DNA from: JALYGJ01 sp963781705
Lineage (GTDB): Bacteria; Chloroflexota; Limnocylindria; Limnocylindrales; CSP1-4
Length of the DNA: 64,000 bases
Assembly: GCA_963781705.1 (NCBI GenBank)
Contig: CAWAGP010000010.1
Span: 1,154,900-1,218,899 of the forward strand
Direction: 5' to 3'
Shown: positions 44,953-55,078 of the stretch, in pieces
How the letters are laid out: every line of letters begins with the position of its first letter
Position numbering within the stretch: the first letter of the stretch is position 1
Made by a program: the position numbers and the translations under genes
The notes under the pieces: model-generated
The model's input: only the letters and a program-made list of their open reading frames with translations
Databases searched by the model: none
What the model was told of the DNA's origin: nothing

Positions 44953-46173
44953 CTACGGCTTGGGGTGCGGATAGTCCGAGGCCAGGATGACCGTGCCCGC
45001 CGGAGGGTCGTCCGGGTAGCGGCCGACCAGCGTCCGACCGTCGAGTCTCTTGTACTTCGAGTGGAACGTGTCCTGGTGAATGATGTGACCGTTGGCATCG
45101 CGGACTGTGCGCACGACAGTGGCCTGAAATGCGTTGTAGTTGTCCCACTCGCGGCTGCGCTGGCCGGGGGCCAGGTCGTCGGTGTACTCGAAGTACATCA
45201 CCCCGTCGTTCTCGTTCGTGATCACCGGATCTGAGAAGGTGACCGTGCGGCCGTCGTCGATGCCCCAGATCTGGAACGTCACCTTGCGCTTCTTGCCGAT
45301 GCCTTTGATGAGGATGTTGTGGCCGGTGTCGTTGATGAACGACATGTTCTCGCCGCTACCTCGACCCTGGTCCCAGACCGTTGCGTCAAGGCCGACCGGG
45401 TAGCGGCTGATGTACAGCGCGTGGTTATGACGCTCGACGATGTCGAGGCCGGCGCGCGCTGCCGCGTTGAAGAGCGTTGTGGACGCGGAGCACATCCCGC
45501 CGCCGCAGATCTTGCCCTCGATGATATTGCCGTGGCGCAGCGCACCGCCCAGTGCGTAGGGCGGGCAATTGACGGGCTCGACAGCGTTGACGAATGAGAA
45601 CTGCTGGCCGGGCTTGATGATCGTGCCATCGATCCGTTGCGCTGGTATGTCGATGTTCAGGCCGTTGCCGTTCGCCGCCGGATCTGGAAAGAAGTGGACG
45701 GTCCACGTGCCCAGCAACGTCATGTTCGGGTTGGGCGTTGGCGTTGGCGTGGGGGTCGGCGTTGGCGTTGGCGTGGGAGTGGGCGTCGGGGTAGGCGTGG
45801 GCGTGGGCGTTGGCGTTGGCGTTGGTGACGGCGACGGGCTGGGCGAAGGTGTCGGACTGGGTGACGGCGTGGGGCTGGGCGTGGGCGACGGTGTCGGTGA
45901 AGGGGTCGGCGACGGAGTGGGATCCGGTGTCGGTTGCGCGGTCGGCGCCGGCGTCTCCAGACTGGGTGTAGGCGACTGAACCACGAAGGTCGCCTCGGGC
46001 GTATCCGTGGCGATAGCTACGAACGTGGGCGCGGGTGGCGGCGTGGGGTCCGTCGAGGTACAGCCGACGAGTGACCCGACCAGCGCGAGGACCAGGACGG
46101 CACGATTCGGCCGCGTCGGCGAACGGCCAAGCGCGCGGAGACTGCTGGCGACCGACCAGCGTGGTTGTGACAA
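44953..46173 (-). CDS. VanW-family lipoprotein with long PT-repeat stalk
   Basis: About 406 residues: lipoprotein signal (LVLALVGSLVGC), a stalk of roughly 110 residues made of PTPSPT and PTPT repeats, then a VanW domain (FSFVNAVEPVNCPPYALGG, ICGGGMCSASTTLFNAAARA, HNHALYISRYPVGLDATV, LIKGIGKKRKVTFQIWG). VanW-type domains are found in surface proteins of unknown activity, named after vancomycin-resistance clusters. I prefer the TTG at 46173, which has AGGAG 9 bases upstream. GTG at 46215 is the alternative. Confidence 0.85.
   Translation of the reverse strand: MSQPRWSVASSLRALGRSPTRPNRAVLVLALVGSLVGCTSTDPTPPPAPTFVAIATDTPEATFVVQSPTPSLETPAPTAQPTPDPTPSPTPSPTPSPTPSPTPSPSPTPSPSPSPSPTPTPTPTPTPTPTPTPTPTPTPTPTPTPTPNPNMTLLGTWTVHFFPDPAANGNGLNIDIPAQRIDGTIIKPGQQFSFVNAVEPVNCPPYALGGALRHGNIIEGKICGGGMCSASTTLFNAAARAGLDIVERHNHALYISRYPVGLDATVWDQGRGSGENMSFINDTGHNILIKGIGKKRKVTFQIWGIDDGRTVTFSDPVITNENDGVMYFEYTDDLAPGQRSREWDNYNAFQATVVRTVRDANGHIIHQDTFHSKYKRLDGRTLVGRYPDDPPAGTVILASDYPHPKP
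45731..45930. repeat. Low-complexity PT/SP-coding repeat
   Basis: Runs of GGCGTT/GGCGTG (plus-strand sense) that encode PTPTPT and PSPTPS on the minus strand. Simple repeats of 6-12 bases inside the VanW lipoprotein gene, prone to length change by slippage. Confidence 0.85.
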
Positions 46174-46327
46174 CTCGTTGGGCTCCTTCACGTGCTGGCC
46201 GATCCAGGCGGGCACGGCAGGATAACCGCCAAGCCCGCTGACCGCTGTTGAGCGCGTATTGTCGCTCAGCGCACGAGAAGTGGTTGGGTCTCTCGACGCT
46301 CCCCCTGCGCGGGGGGCCGACCGCCGC

Positions 46328-46615
46328 TTAGTGGGGCTTCAGCGCGTCGAGCTTTGCGCGAGCCGCAGCCTTGTCCGTATACCAGAGCGCATTGATCTCG
46401 GTGTAGGGCACCCAGTTGGCAGGCAACTCGTCCTCGACCTTGATTGCCTCGACCGAGCACTCCGGCTCGCAGGCACCACAGTCGATGCACTCGTTCGGGT
46501 CGATGTACAGCATCCGATCGACGCCCTCGTCGTAGTGGATGCAGTCGACCGGGCAAACCGCGACGCACGACAGCTCCATCACGTCGACGCAGGGCTCGGC
46601 GATTACGTAGGTCAC
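46328..46615 (-). CDS. Ferredoxin, two-cluster (7Fe/8Fe type)
   Basis: 95 residues, FdxA-like. The first cluster region is CVDVMELSCVAVCPVDC and the second CIDCGACEPECSVEAI. The spacing in the first suggests a 3Fe-4S or 4Fe-4S cluster, with a 4Fe-4S in the second. The C-terminal extension NWVPYTEINALWYTDKAAA is typical. Downstream of etfA by 116 bases; may share electrons with the ETF system, though this is inferred from position. Confidence 0.92.
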   Translation of the reverse strand: MTYVIAEPCVDVMELSCVAVCPVDCIHYDEGVDRMLYIDPNECIDCGACEPECSVEAIKVEDELPANWVPYTEINALWYTDKAAARAKLDALKPH

Positions 46616-46731
46616 GTTTCTCCTCAGGTGTGGATGTGGAACGTGACCTGATCATGGCCAGCGACCATGGGCGCCCGACAGGGTCCAATGGACCCTCTTG
46701 GACGGGACAGGCGGTCCCGCGTCCGTTTCGG

Positions 46732-47712
46732 TTAGCCGGCCGCCTTGCGCGCACGCACCGCCTGCGTCAGGCGCGGGAGGATCTCGAACAGGTCGCCGAC
46801 CACCATCAGGTCGGCGAATTCGGCGATGGGCGCGTCGGGATCCTTGTTGATCGCCACGATGGTGCCCGCCGTCTGCACGCCGACCTTGTGCTGGATGGCG
46901 CCGCTGATGCCGCACGCCACGTACAGCGCCGGCTTGACGATCTTGCCCGTCTGGCCGATCTGCTGGCCGTAGCCGATCCAGCCCGAGTCGACCGCCGCGC
47001 GGGTTGCTCCGACCGCGCCACCGAGCGCGTCGGCCAGCTCCTGGATCATGCCGAAGCCCTGTTCGCTCCCGACGCCGCGCCCGCCGCCGACGATGATGCG
47101 CGCCTCTTCGATGGGCGCGGCGGCAGCGGCCTCCTGGACGCGCTCGACGACGCGCACCGCCGGCAGCTCGTGCTCGACGGCCACGCTGACATTGTCCACG
47201 TGGCCGGGTGCCGGGGCCTTCTCCTCGGTCGTCGCGCCGGGCCGCACGATGACGATGCCGCGCGCGGCGCCGCTGAAGCTGCTGTGGGTCACCAGCTTGC
47301 CGCCGAAGGTGCTCATCTCCACGCTTAGTCCGTCGACCGGCGTCACCTGCTCGCCGCTGACCAGGATGGGCAGGTCGGTCAGTCCGACCAGCAATCCGCC
47401 GATGTCCTTGCCGTCCTGCGACGCGCCGAGCAACACGATGTCCGGCTGCCGTTCGGCGGCCAGGCGAGCGATGCGCGCTGCCACGCCGGCGGCGACCGGC
47501 TGGTCGGCGCCGGCGCCGAGCTCCACTGCGAGCACACTGCTCGAATAGGCCGCCAGCTCCTGGGCCGCCGCGGCCGCATCGGCACCAACCAACACGGCCG
47601 TGTCTGTGCCGCCGGTCGCCTGCGCCAGCTGGCGGGCGAGCGTGGCGAGTTCGAGACTCAGCTTGCTCGGCGCGCCCTTGGCGATCTCGCCGACGGCCCA
47701 CACGGTGGCCAT
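46732..47712 (-). CDS. etfA: Electron transfer flavoprotein alpha subunit
   Basis: 326 residues. The C-terminal FAD domain is clear (RIIVGGGRGVGSEQGFGMI, GATRAAVDSGWIGYGQQIGQ, TGKIVKPALYVACGISGAIQ, TIVAINKDPDAPIAEFADLM). It forms a heterodimer with EtfB, accepts electrons from acyl-CoA dehydrogenases and passes them to a quinone oxidoreductase. ATG overlaps the etfB stop by one base. Confidence 0.95.
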   Translation of the reverse strand: MATVWAVGEIAKGAPSKLSLELATLARQLAQATGGTDTAVLVGADAAAAAQELAAYSSSVLAVELGAGADQPVAAGVAARIARLAAERQPDIVLLGASQDGKDIGGLLVGLTDLPILVSGEQVTPVDGLSVEMSTFGGKLVTHSSFSGAARGIVIVRPGATTEEKAPAPGHVDNVSVAVEHELPAVRVVERVQEAAAAAPIEEARIIVGGGRGVGSEQGFGMIQELADALGGAVGATRAAVDSGWIGYGQQIGQTGKIVKPALYVACGISGAIQHKVGVQTAGTIVAINKDPDAPIAEFADLMVVGDLFEILPRLTQAVRARKAAG

Positions 47713-48485
47713 CAGACAAGCCTCCGCGCAGCCAGGAAATCGACGATCTGGACGACCGCGTCGTCAGGCGCCTCGCGCACGAATGTCGCGCCGGCACGCT
47801 CGGGCGGTTTGGCCGCATCGATGGTGCGTGTCGTGGCGGCCGAGGCGCCCACCGCGTCGGTCACCAGCCCCAGATCCGCCAGCGACCATGTCTCGATTGG
47901 CTTCGAGCGCGCCTGCATGATGCCGCGCAGGGACGGGTAGCGCGGTGTGCCCAGTAGCTGCGTGCCCATCACGAGTGCCGGGGTAGGCGCCTCGAGGACG
48001 TCATAACCGGCGGCGCTCAGCCGGTGGATGCGGACGCCGGCGTCGCTCGGCTGTATCTCCGACGCGTACGAGAGGTAGGGCAAACCGAGCCTGACCGACA
48101 GCGCCGCGCCGACGACGCCGCCCAGCCCGTCCGAGGTGTCCGTACCGGCAAACACGAGGTCGTACTCGAGCCGGCGCAGGGCCGCCGCGAGAACCTCCAC
48201 TGTCGCGCGGATGTCGGAGCCTTGGACCGCGTCGTCGACGACGTGGTAGGCGCGCGCCGCACCCATCGCCAGGGCCTTGCGCAGCGGTTCGGTGGCATTT
48301 GCCGGCCCGACCGTCAGCAGCGACACCTCGCCGCCATGCGTGTCGGTCAGCTGGAGCGCCTTCTCGAGCGTGTACTCGTCGTTGCCGTTGGCCTCCAGTT
48401 GGACCGTCCGATCGGTCAACAGGTCGCCGTCCAGGCGTTCGGTGCCGACTACGGGCACGGCCTTGAACAGGACGACGATGTTCAA
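47712..48485 (-). CDS. etfB: Electron transfer flavoprotein beta subunit
   Basis: 257 residues with N-terminal MNIVVLFKAVPVVGTERLDG, ANGNDEYTLEKALQL, LRKALAMGAARAYHV, and DLVFAGTDTSDGLGGVVGAA for nucleotide binding. The C-terminal recognition arm ends DFLAARRLV. Three bases after the acyl-CoA dehydrogenase stop, so acd-etfB-etfA are one transcript. Confidence 0.95.
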   Translation of the reverse strand: MNIVVLFKAVPVVGTERLDGDLLTDRTVQLEANGNDEYTLEKALQLTDTHGGEVSLLTVGPANATEPLRKALAMGAARAYHVVDDAVQGSDIRATVEVLAAALRRLEYDLVFAGTDTSDGLGGVVGAALSVRLGLPYLSYASEIQPSDAGVRIHRLSAAGYDVLEAPTPALVMGTQLLGTPRYPSLRGIMQARSKPIETWSLADLGLVTDAVGASAATTRTIDAAKPPERAGATFVREAPDDAVVQIVDFLAARRLV

Positions 48486-48488
48486 CGG

Positions 48489-49664
48489 CTACGCCTCCCC
48501 GCGACTGAGCAGGTCGCGCGCGATGATCAGCCGCTGGATCTGCTGCGTGCCTTCGTACAGCTGGGTGATCTTGGCGTCGCGCATCATCCGCTCGACGGGG
48601 TACTCGGTCGTGTAGCCGTACCCGCCGAAGACCTGCACGGCGTCGGTCGTGACCGCCATCGCCGTGTCGCCACAGAACAGCTTGGCCATCGACGCCCAGC
48701 GGGCCGCCGAGCCGCTGGCGGCGGGGCCTTTGGCGGCGGAGATGTGCTCGGCCGCCGTCCACAGCAGTTGACGCGCGGCCTCGGTACGCGTGGCCATGTC
48801 GGCCAGCATCGCGCCGATCATCTGGAACTCGCCGATACGCCGGCCGAACTGGCGCCGATCGCTGGCGTAGGCCACTGACGCATCGAGCGCGCCCTGGCTG
48901 ATGCCGACGGCCTGCGCGCCGATACCCGGCCGGCTGCGCTCGAAGGTTTTCATCGCCAGTGCCCAGCCGTCGCCAACCTCGCCCACCCGGTTGGCGTCCG
49001 GAACGCGCACGTCGGCAAAGGCCAGCTCCGCCGTGGTCGAGCCGCGGATGCCCATCTTGTGTTCGACGCGCGGCACGCTGAAGCCAGGCATGTCCTTCTC
49101 GACGTAGAAGCAGGTCAGGTGGCGGTGCGCCTTGACGGCTTCGGGGCTCGGGTCGGTCAGCGCGAAGACGGCGACGATGCCGGCCACGTCGCCCTGGCTG
49201 ATGAAACGCTTCTCACCATTGATCATCCAATCGTCGCCGTCGCGCACCGCCTTGGTGCGCAGGCTGGCCGCGTCGGAGCCCGCCCCGGCCTCGGTCAGCG
49301 CGAAGGCCGCCAGCATCTTGCCGCTCGCCAGCTGCGGTATCCAACGTTGCTTCTGGTCGTCGCTGCCACCGTGGACGAGCGGCAGCCCGGACAGCTCCTG
49401 GACGCAGACGATGACGCCAACCGACGCCGACACGCGGCTGACCTCCTCGATGGCCACCAGGATCGACACCATGTCCGCACCCAGGCCGCCGTACTCGGCC
49501 GGATAAGGCAGGGCGAAGATGTCGTGCTGCGCGAGCACCTCGACCACGTCCCAGGGAAACTCAGCGGTCGCGTCGATGTCCTTGGCACGCGGGCCGATCT
49601 TGCCCTCGGCCAGCTCACGCACCGCGTCGCGCAGCGCCAGCTGTTCTTCGTTGAGAACGGTCAT
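48489..49664 (-). CDS. Acyl-CoA dehydrogenase
   Basis: 391 residues of the FAD-dependent family: N-terminal helical domain, then FALTEAGAGSDAASL and WMINGEKRFISQGDVAGI (FAD signature 1). The C-terminal domain has the catalytic-region DAVQVFGGYGYTTEYPVERM and the end MMRDAKITQLYEGTQQIQRL, with the catalytic Glu probably YEGT. The chain-length preference cannot be read. ATG at 49664 with a TAGCAT hexamer 8 bases upstream suggests a leaderless mRNA. Passes electrons to EtfAB encoded directly downstream. Confidence 0.95.
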   Translation of the reverse strand: MTVLNEEQLALRDAVRELAEGKIGPRAKDIDATAEFPWDVVEVLAQHDIFALPYPAEYGGLGADMVSILVAIEEVSRVSASVGVIVCVQELSGLPLVHGGSDDQKQRWIPQLASGKMLAAFALTEAGAGSDAASLRTKAVRDGDDWMINGEKRFISQGDVAGIVAVFALTDPSPEAVKAHRHLTCFYVEKDMPGFSVPRVEHKMGIRGSTTAELAFADVRVPDANRVGEVGDGWALAMKTFERSRPGIGAQAVGISQGALDASVAYASDRRQFGRRIGEFQMIGAMLADMATRTEAARQLLWTAAEHISAAKGPAASGSAARWASMAKLFCGDTAMAVTTDAVQVFGGYGYTTEYPVERMMRDAKITQLYEGTQQIQRLIIARDLLSRGEA

Positions 49665-49672
49665 CGATGTCG

Positions 49673-49678
49673 ATGCTA
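49673..49678 (-). promoter_or_regulatory. Candidate -10 (TAGCAT) for leaderless acyl-CoA dehydrogenase mRNA
   Basis: TAGCAT on the minus strand ends 8 bases before the ATG. No Shine-Dalgarno is present in between, consistent with transcription starting at or near the start codon. Confidence 0.4.
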
Positions 49679-49934
49679 GCGCAGCCGGCGCACCGGGCAG
49701 GTCGCGCCACGCCACGCCACCTGCCGACGTGGCGCCAACGCCGCCCCATACCGCCCGCATTCGTACGCCAAGCATGACTGAGACTGATTGCCCGGTCGTC
49801 GGGGTCAGGGCATCGCGCGTTATCGGCCCAGGGCGCCAGCGGTACGAATCGAGGCGGTATGGCGACGGATAAGGGCGGATCCGTGGGGCCTCATGCCGGG
49901 CTAAACCGGCCCGTACCGCCTGGCGTAAGGATGG

Positions 49935-50024
49935 GGGCGGTAGCGGGTCGCCGACACCCTGCGCGGGCGGTAGTTGGTCGCCGGCACCCTGCGCGGGCGG
50001 TACGGGCCGCCGGCACCCGGTGCG
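49935..50024. repeat. Three tandem ~30-bp repeats in the 49665-50028 intergenic region
   Basis: Units start with GGGCGGTA and run through GTCGCCGGCACCCTGCGC. Units 1 and 2 are nearly identical, and unit 3 is diverged and touches the end of the Fe-S oxidoreductase gene. The 364-base gap has no gene. It also holds GGCCCGTACCGCC at 49908 and its inverse at 49996, plus related GGCGGTAT/GGTACG words near 49744 and 49838-49860. Confidence 0.75.
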
Positions 50025-50028
50025 GGCG

Positions 50029-52119
50029 TTAGTTCACGACGACTGGCAGCGCGCGGCCGTTGGTGGGTCGGCCCTCACCGTCGAGCGTCAGGCCGCCGGC
50101 AAGGATCTCAGCCACGTCCTGGACCGTGACGCCCTCGCCGCGCGAACCCGCGTCGGCGACCCCGTCGCGCAACATCACCAGGCAGAACGGACACGCGGTA
50201 GCGACCGCTGTCGCGCCGGTGGCCAGCGCCTGGCGCGTGCGCTCGGCATTGATGCGCGTGCCGCGCTTCTCCTCCATCCACATGCGCCCGCCACCGGCGC
50301 CGCAGCAGAATGTCTGGCGGCCGGACTTCTCCATCTCGCGCAGCTCGAGACCGGGCACGGCGCCCAACACGGCGCGCGTCTCGCCGATCACGCCGTTGTA
50401 GCGCGCCAGGTAGCACGAGTCGTGCAGCGTGATGGCCTGCTCGCGCCGGCTGTCGACACGCAGCCGGCCCTCCCCCACCAGCTTGGCCAGGAACTGGGAA
50501 TGGTGGACGACCTCGTACGAGCCGCCGAACTGGCCGTACTCGTTGCCGAGCGTGTTGAAGCAGTGCGGGCAGGCGGTGATGATCGTCTTGGGCCGGTAGC
50601 GGTTGAGTGTCTCGACGTTGCCCACGGCGAGCATCTGGAAGACGTACTCGTTGCCCATCCGGCGCGCCGGGTCGCCGGTGCACGACTCCTCCTGGCCGAG
50701 CACGGCGTACTTGACGCCTGCCGCCTCGAGGCAGGTGACCACCGCTCGGGCGACCCGGCGATTGCGGTCGTCGAACGAGGCCGCACAGCCGACCCAGTAC
50801 AGGCACTCCAACTGCGCGACGGCGTCGGCCCCGCCGGCTGCGACCAGCGATGCCGCCGTGGGCACCTCGAACGGCAGGCCGCGCGCCCAGTCGAGCCGCG
50901 ACGCCTGCGGCTGGCCCCAGATGTTCGAGTAGCGTTCGAGGTTGTTGAACGGGCCGGTGAGTTCGGCCGGGAAGCGCGACTCCTCGAGCACCAGGTTGCG
51001 GCGCAGGCCGACGATCTTGTCGACGTGCTCGATCGTCACCGGGCACGCCTCCACGCACGCGCCACAGGTAACGCAGTCCCACACCGCGTCGAAGGGAATG
51101 GCGTTGTCGACGATCGGCTTGGCCAGCCCCTCGGCCGACGGCGCGCCGCGCAGGAACGGCAGCAGCGGCACGCCGGCCTCCGCTTCGACCGCCAGCTCAC
51201 GAATGCCCATGATCATCGTCTTCGGGTTGAGCGGCTTGCCCGTCGCCCACGCCGGGCACGACTCCTGGCAGCGGCCGCACTCGGTGCACGTCAGCCCGTC
51301 GAGCAGGTCCTTCCAGCTCAGGTCTTCGATGGTCTTGACGCCGAAGCGCGCGTCGGCCGCCTCGAGGTCCATCGCCGGCAGCTCGCCGCGCGGACGCAGC
51401 TTGCGCAGGGCCGTGTTGAAGAAGGCGGTAACGATGTGTAGGTGCTTGGACCCGGGCAGGTACACCAGGAAGAAGCTGACCTGGGCGACGTTGGCCCAGA
51501 AGAAGAAGCCGTAGCCAAACTCCTGGACACCGGTCGGCAGCGTGTCGCGGAACACCCACGCAAGCGCGTTGGCGGCGAACGCAAAGGCCGCGTCCTGGTC
51601 GCCGTATCGGGCGATGCGGAAAGCCTCGGCGAACCATTCGCTGAAGACGATGCCGCCAATGAGCCACAGGATGATGAGGCTGTCGCGCGACAGGGTGTTG
51701 CGCCGCGGATGACGCCAGACGAGGCGCCGGAAGAGCGCGTAGCCGGTCATCACCAGCACGCCCAGTACGAAGGCGTTCTGGGTGACCAGCAGAAGCCGCC
51801 ATAGCCAGCCGTCGAGCGGCGCACCGACGATCGCGTGGACCAGCCCGAAGCTGATGCGGTCGGCCGTGCCCACCGTGAGGATGACGAAGCCCCAGAAGAT
51901 CGTCGCGTGCAGCAACCCGGCGTCGAGGTCGCGGAACATGCGCACCTGGGCGATGGCGTACACGAACAGCGAGCGCAGACGGCCCGGCTCGTCGTGGATG
52001 GCCGCCGGCCGTGCATAGGCAAAGACGCGCAGGTGGCGTGCCATCAGCAACGCGAACAGCACGACCGAAGCGATGAACATCACCGGCGCAAGCGGGTAGA
52101 AGGGCACGTGCTCGACCAT
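50029..52119 (-). CDS. Membrane Fe-S oxidoreductase, likely ETF:menaquinone oxidoreductase (heterodisulfide reductase-like)
   Basis: 696 residues. The first about 250 form a NarI-like cytochrome b membrane domain with five or six spans (APVMFIASVVLFALLMARHL, HATIFWGFVILTVG, LWLIGGIVFSEWFAEAFRIA) and His residues for haem. Two 4Fe-4S motifs follow (CTECGRCQESCP and CVTCGACVEACP), then two CCG domains (ACPHCFNTLGNEY, and TFCCGAGGGRMWMEE). This architecture is that of the Fe-S oxidoreductase that takes electrons from ETF to menaquinone in many bacteria without classic ETF-QO. Location near acd-etfBA supports that role. Start overlaps the mogA stop by one base. Confidence 0.85.
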   Translation of the reverse strand: MVEHVPFYPLAPVMFIASVVLFALLMARHLRVFAYARPAAIHDEPGRLRSLFVYAIAQVRMFRDLDAGLLHATIFWGFVILTVGTADRISFGLVHAIVGAPLDGWLWRLLLVTQNAFVLGVLVMTGYALFRRLVWRHPRRNTLSRDSLIILWLIGGIVFSEWFAEAFRIARYGDQDAAFAFAANALAWVFRDTLPTGVQEFGYGFFFWANVAQVSFFLVYLPGSKHLHIVTAFFNTALRKLRPRGELPAMDLEAADARFGVKTIEDLSWKDLLDGLTCTECGRCQESCPAWATGKPLNPKTMIMGIRELAVEAEAGVPLLPFLRGAPSAEGLAKPIVDNAIPFDAVWDCVTCGACVEACPVTIEHVDKIVGLRRNLVLEESRFPAELTGPFNNLERYSNIWGQPQASRLDWARGLPFEVPTAASLVAAGGADAVAQLECLYWVGCAASFDDRNRRVARAVVTCLEAAGVKYAVLGQEESCTGDPARRMGNEYVFQMLAVGNVETLNRYRPKTIITACPHCFNTLGNEYGQFGGSYEVVHHSQFLAKLVGEGRLRVDSRREQAITLHDSCYLARYNGVIGETRAVLGAVPGLELREMEKSGRQTFCCGAGGGRMWMEEKRGTRINAERTRQALATGATAVATACPFCLVMLRDGVADAGSRGEGVTVQDVAEILAGGLTLDGEGRPTNGRALPVVVN

Positions 52120-52610
52120 CAGCGCTGCTCCGCCGCGCCGTGCTGGGTGTGGCCCCCGAGCGTCTCGAGGGCGTGGTCGAGCATCGGCTCGATTGCGCTG
52201 AGCGACTCGGTCGCACCGCTGGCACTGCCGGGCACGGCCACGACGAGCGTCGCGCCGATCACGCCGGCGAGACTGCGCGACAGGTCGGCCAGTGGCGTGT
52301 GCTCCCGGCCGAAGGCACGCATCTGTTCGCCGAAACCGGGGATCTCATAGTCGAGCACCGAGCGCAGCGTCTGCGGCGTCCGGTCACGCGGCCCCAGGCC
52401 GGTCCCGCCCGTACTGATGACCAGGGCAATCTCCGCTGCTCACCGCGCCGCGCACCGCCGCCACGATCCGCACTGCGTCGTCGGGCACGAGCGCCTGCTC
52501 GACCGAGAAGCCGAGTTCGACCAACCGCTGAGCGAGCAGCCGGCCGCTCTGGTCTTCCCGCTGCCCGGCACTGACGCCGTCGCTCACGGTCAGGACGAGG
52601 GCGTCGCGCT

Positions 52611-52629
<19 letters not shown>
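52119..52629 (-). CDS. Molybdopterin adenylyltransferase / MogA-MoaB family (frameshifted)
   Basis: Adenylates molybdopterin during cofactor assembly. The GTG at 52629 (inside the moaC end) gives KRDALVLTVSDGVSAGQRED. Near 52430 the frame changes, and the second frame gives EIALVISTGGTGLGPRDRTP, the MPT-binding GTGxxxRD motif. LDYEIPGFGEQMRAFG and LVVAVPGSASGATESL follow. The join needs one extra base removed. About 169 residues joined, a normal length. Confidence 0.88.
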
Positions 52630-53197
<568 letters not shown>

Positions 53198-53201
<4 letters not shown>

Positions 53202-54472
53202 CGGAGCCTGATCACCTCCACCTGCGCCCCCGCCGGCAGGCCGTCGTCCTGTTCGCGGATGATGGCCAGTCCATCGGCTGCGGCCAGCGCCGACAGCACG
53301 TGTGAATCCTGCCCGCCGGCGAGGCTCGCCTGCCACTCCCCCGCGCCCGACGGCAGCAGCCTAACGCGCAGGAACGCCCGCCGACCGGGCGCCTTGGTGA
53401 CCGGCTCGGCCAGCCGCGCGGTGACCGTTTCGCGACCGACCACATCGGCCAGGCCGGTCAGCCGGCGCAGCACCGGCCGCACGAACAACTCGAAGGTCAC
53501 GAGACTGGAAACCGGGTTGCCGGGCAGCCCAAAGAGCAACACCTGACCACCGTCGCCGCCGCGCCGGGCGCGGCCGAAGGCCAGCGGCTTGCCGGGCTGG
53601 ACGGCGACACGCCACAGCTCCACCCGGCCGACCCGCGCGAAGGCCTCCTTGACCACGTCGTGCGCGCCGACCGACACGCCACCGCTGACGACCACCACGT
53701 CGGCCGAGGCGATGCCCTGCTGCAGCCGCGCGACTACCTGGTCTAGGTCATCGCGGGCAATGCCCAGCGTCACGGCCTGTGCGCCGGCGTCGGCAGCGGC
53801 CGCGCTCAGGCCTATCGAGTTGCTGTCACTGATCTGTGCCGGACCGGGAACTTCGCCCGCGGGAACCAGCTCGTCGCCGGTGGTCAGGATCGCCACGCGC
53901 GGCCGGCGGTACACCGGTGCCGAGCCATGGCCGGCCGCGCCGAGCACAGCCAGCGTCGCTGGTGTCAGCAGGGCACCCGCGGCGGCCACCACCAGGCCGG
54001 TGCGCAGGTCGCCGCCGGCGCGGCGAATGTGCCGGCCTGTCGGCACGGGGCGATACACCGCGACCGTTGCCGGCAGGCCTTCGTCGGCACCAGCCGGCGC
54101 GTCGGTGTCCTCGACCGGCACGACCGCGTCGGCTCCGTCCGGTATTGGTGCGCCGGTCAGGATGCGCAGCGCGCCGCCGGCCGATACGGCCGCACTCGGC
54201 TGATGCCCGGCGCGCGACTCGCCGACAACGGTGAGACTGACGGGCACTTCCTGGGAAGCGCCGGCGACGTCGGCCGCGCGCACGGCGTAGCCGTCCATCG
54301 CGCTGTTGTCCCACGGCGGCAGCGTGAGCCGGCTCACCACGTCGGCCGCCAGGACGCGCCCGAGCGCGTCGCCCAGCGCGACCTCTTCAGCCGGCAGCGG
54401 AACCAGCCCGGCAAGCATCTGGTCACGCGCCTCCTCGAGCGGCATGAGATCCGGCGGCGGCGGCGCGCTCAT
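53198..54472 (-). CDS. moeA: Molybdopterin molybdenumtransferase
   Basis: Inserts molybdate into adenylated molybdopterin. The 424-residue product has PLPAEEVALGDALGRVLAAD, LPPWDNSAMDGYAVRAADV, LTGAPIPDGADAVVPVEDT and LTTGDELVPAGEVPGPAQIS. The catalytic domain shows VVSGGVSVGAHDVVKEA and LFGLPGNPVSSLVTFELFV. ATG at 54472 overlaps the DUF1461 stop. In line with moaC and mogA downstream. Confidence 0.95.
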
Positions 54473-55047
54473 CGGCCCGCCAGCTGTGCGGCGCGCCGCC
54501 GCCCCACGAACCAGACCGCCAGGCCGCCGCCGATGCCCAAGCCGCCGAGCGCCGCCGAACAAAGCTGCCAGAACTGGTCCGGGTACAGCTCGATGAGCGT
54601 GCTCGTGGGCGGAAATGCCCAGTTGCCGCCGGGAAAGAAGATCTCGTGGAAAAGCGTGAAGAGGGCGTCGAACGCAAGCGCCGCAATGACACCCAGCACG
54701 ACCAGCGCGATGGCCAGCGCCAGCCCGCCCTGGGCCACCGCGAGCCACGCCGCGCCGCCGTCCCGCATACGGAGGAGCGCACCCAGCACGAACACGGCGC
54801 TCACGGCCGAGACGAGCAGGAACCCGTAGAACACCACGCGCACGTCGCGCATGTGCGCGGCCTCGTCCGGTGCCAGGTCATTGAACGTGCCCGGGCCGGC
54901 GATCAACTCGCCAACCAGGCGGTCGGACAGCGCGTCGGCGCTGGCCGCATCGCCGGTCACCTGCCAACCGCCCGAGGCGTCGATGGCGAAGTGCGTCCAG
55001 ATCGGCGTGAGCAGAAGCAGCAGCGCCACACACAGGACGCTGACCAT
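54469..55047 (-). CDS. DUF1461 integral membrane protein
   Basis: 192 residues and about four spans: SVLCVALLLLLTPIWTHFAI, VVFYGFLLVSAVSAVFVLG, GGLALAIALVVLGVIAALAF, and LCSAALGGLGIGGGLAVWFV. HMRDVRVVFYG and FHEIFFPGGNWAFPPTSTLI (EIFF..G.W.FP.ST) are the family signature. The hydrophobic segment extends upstream in frame (RLRLLLALAT), so an unusual start before 55047 is possible. Function unknown. Confidence 0.82.
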   Translation of the reverse strand: MVSVLCVALLLLLTPIWTHFAIDASGGWQVTGDAASADALSDRLVGELIAGPGTFNDLAPDEAAHMRDVRVVFYGFLLVSAVSAVFVLGALLRMRDGGAAWLAVAQGGLALAIALVVLGVIAALAFDALFTLFHEIFFPGGNWAFPPTSTLIELYPDQFWQLCSAALGGLGIGGGLAVWFVGRRRAAQLAGR

Positions 55048-55078
55048 GGTGGCGAGAGCGAGCAGCAGTCGCAGCCGG

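Noticed and set aside
49935..50024. CRISPR array
   Set aside because: Only three contiguous ~30-bp units, no unique spacers and no cas genes nearby.
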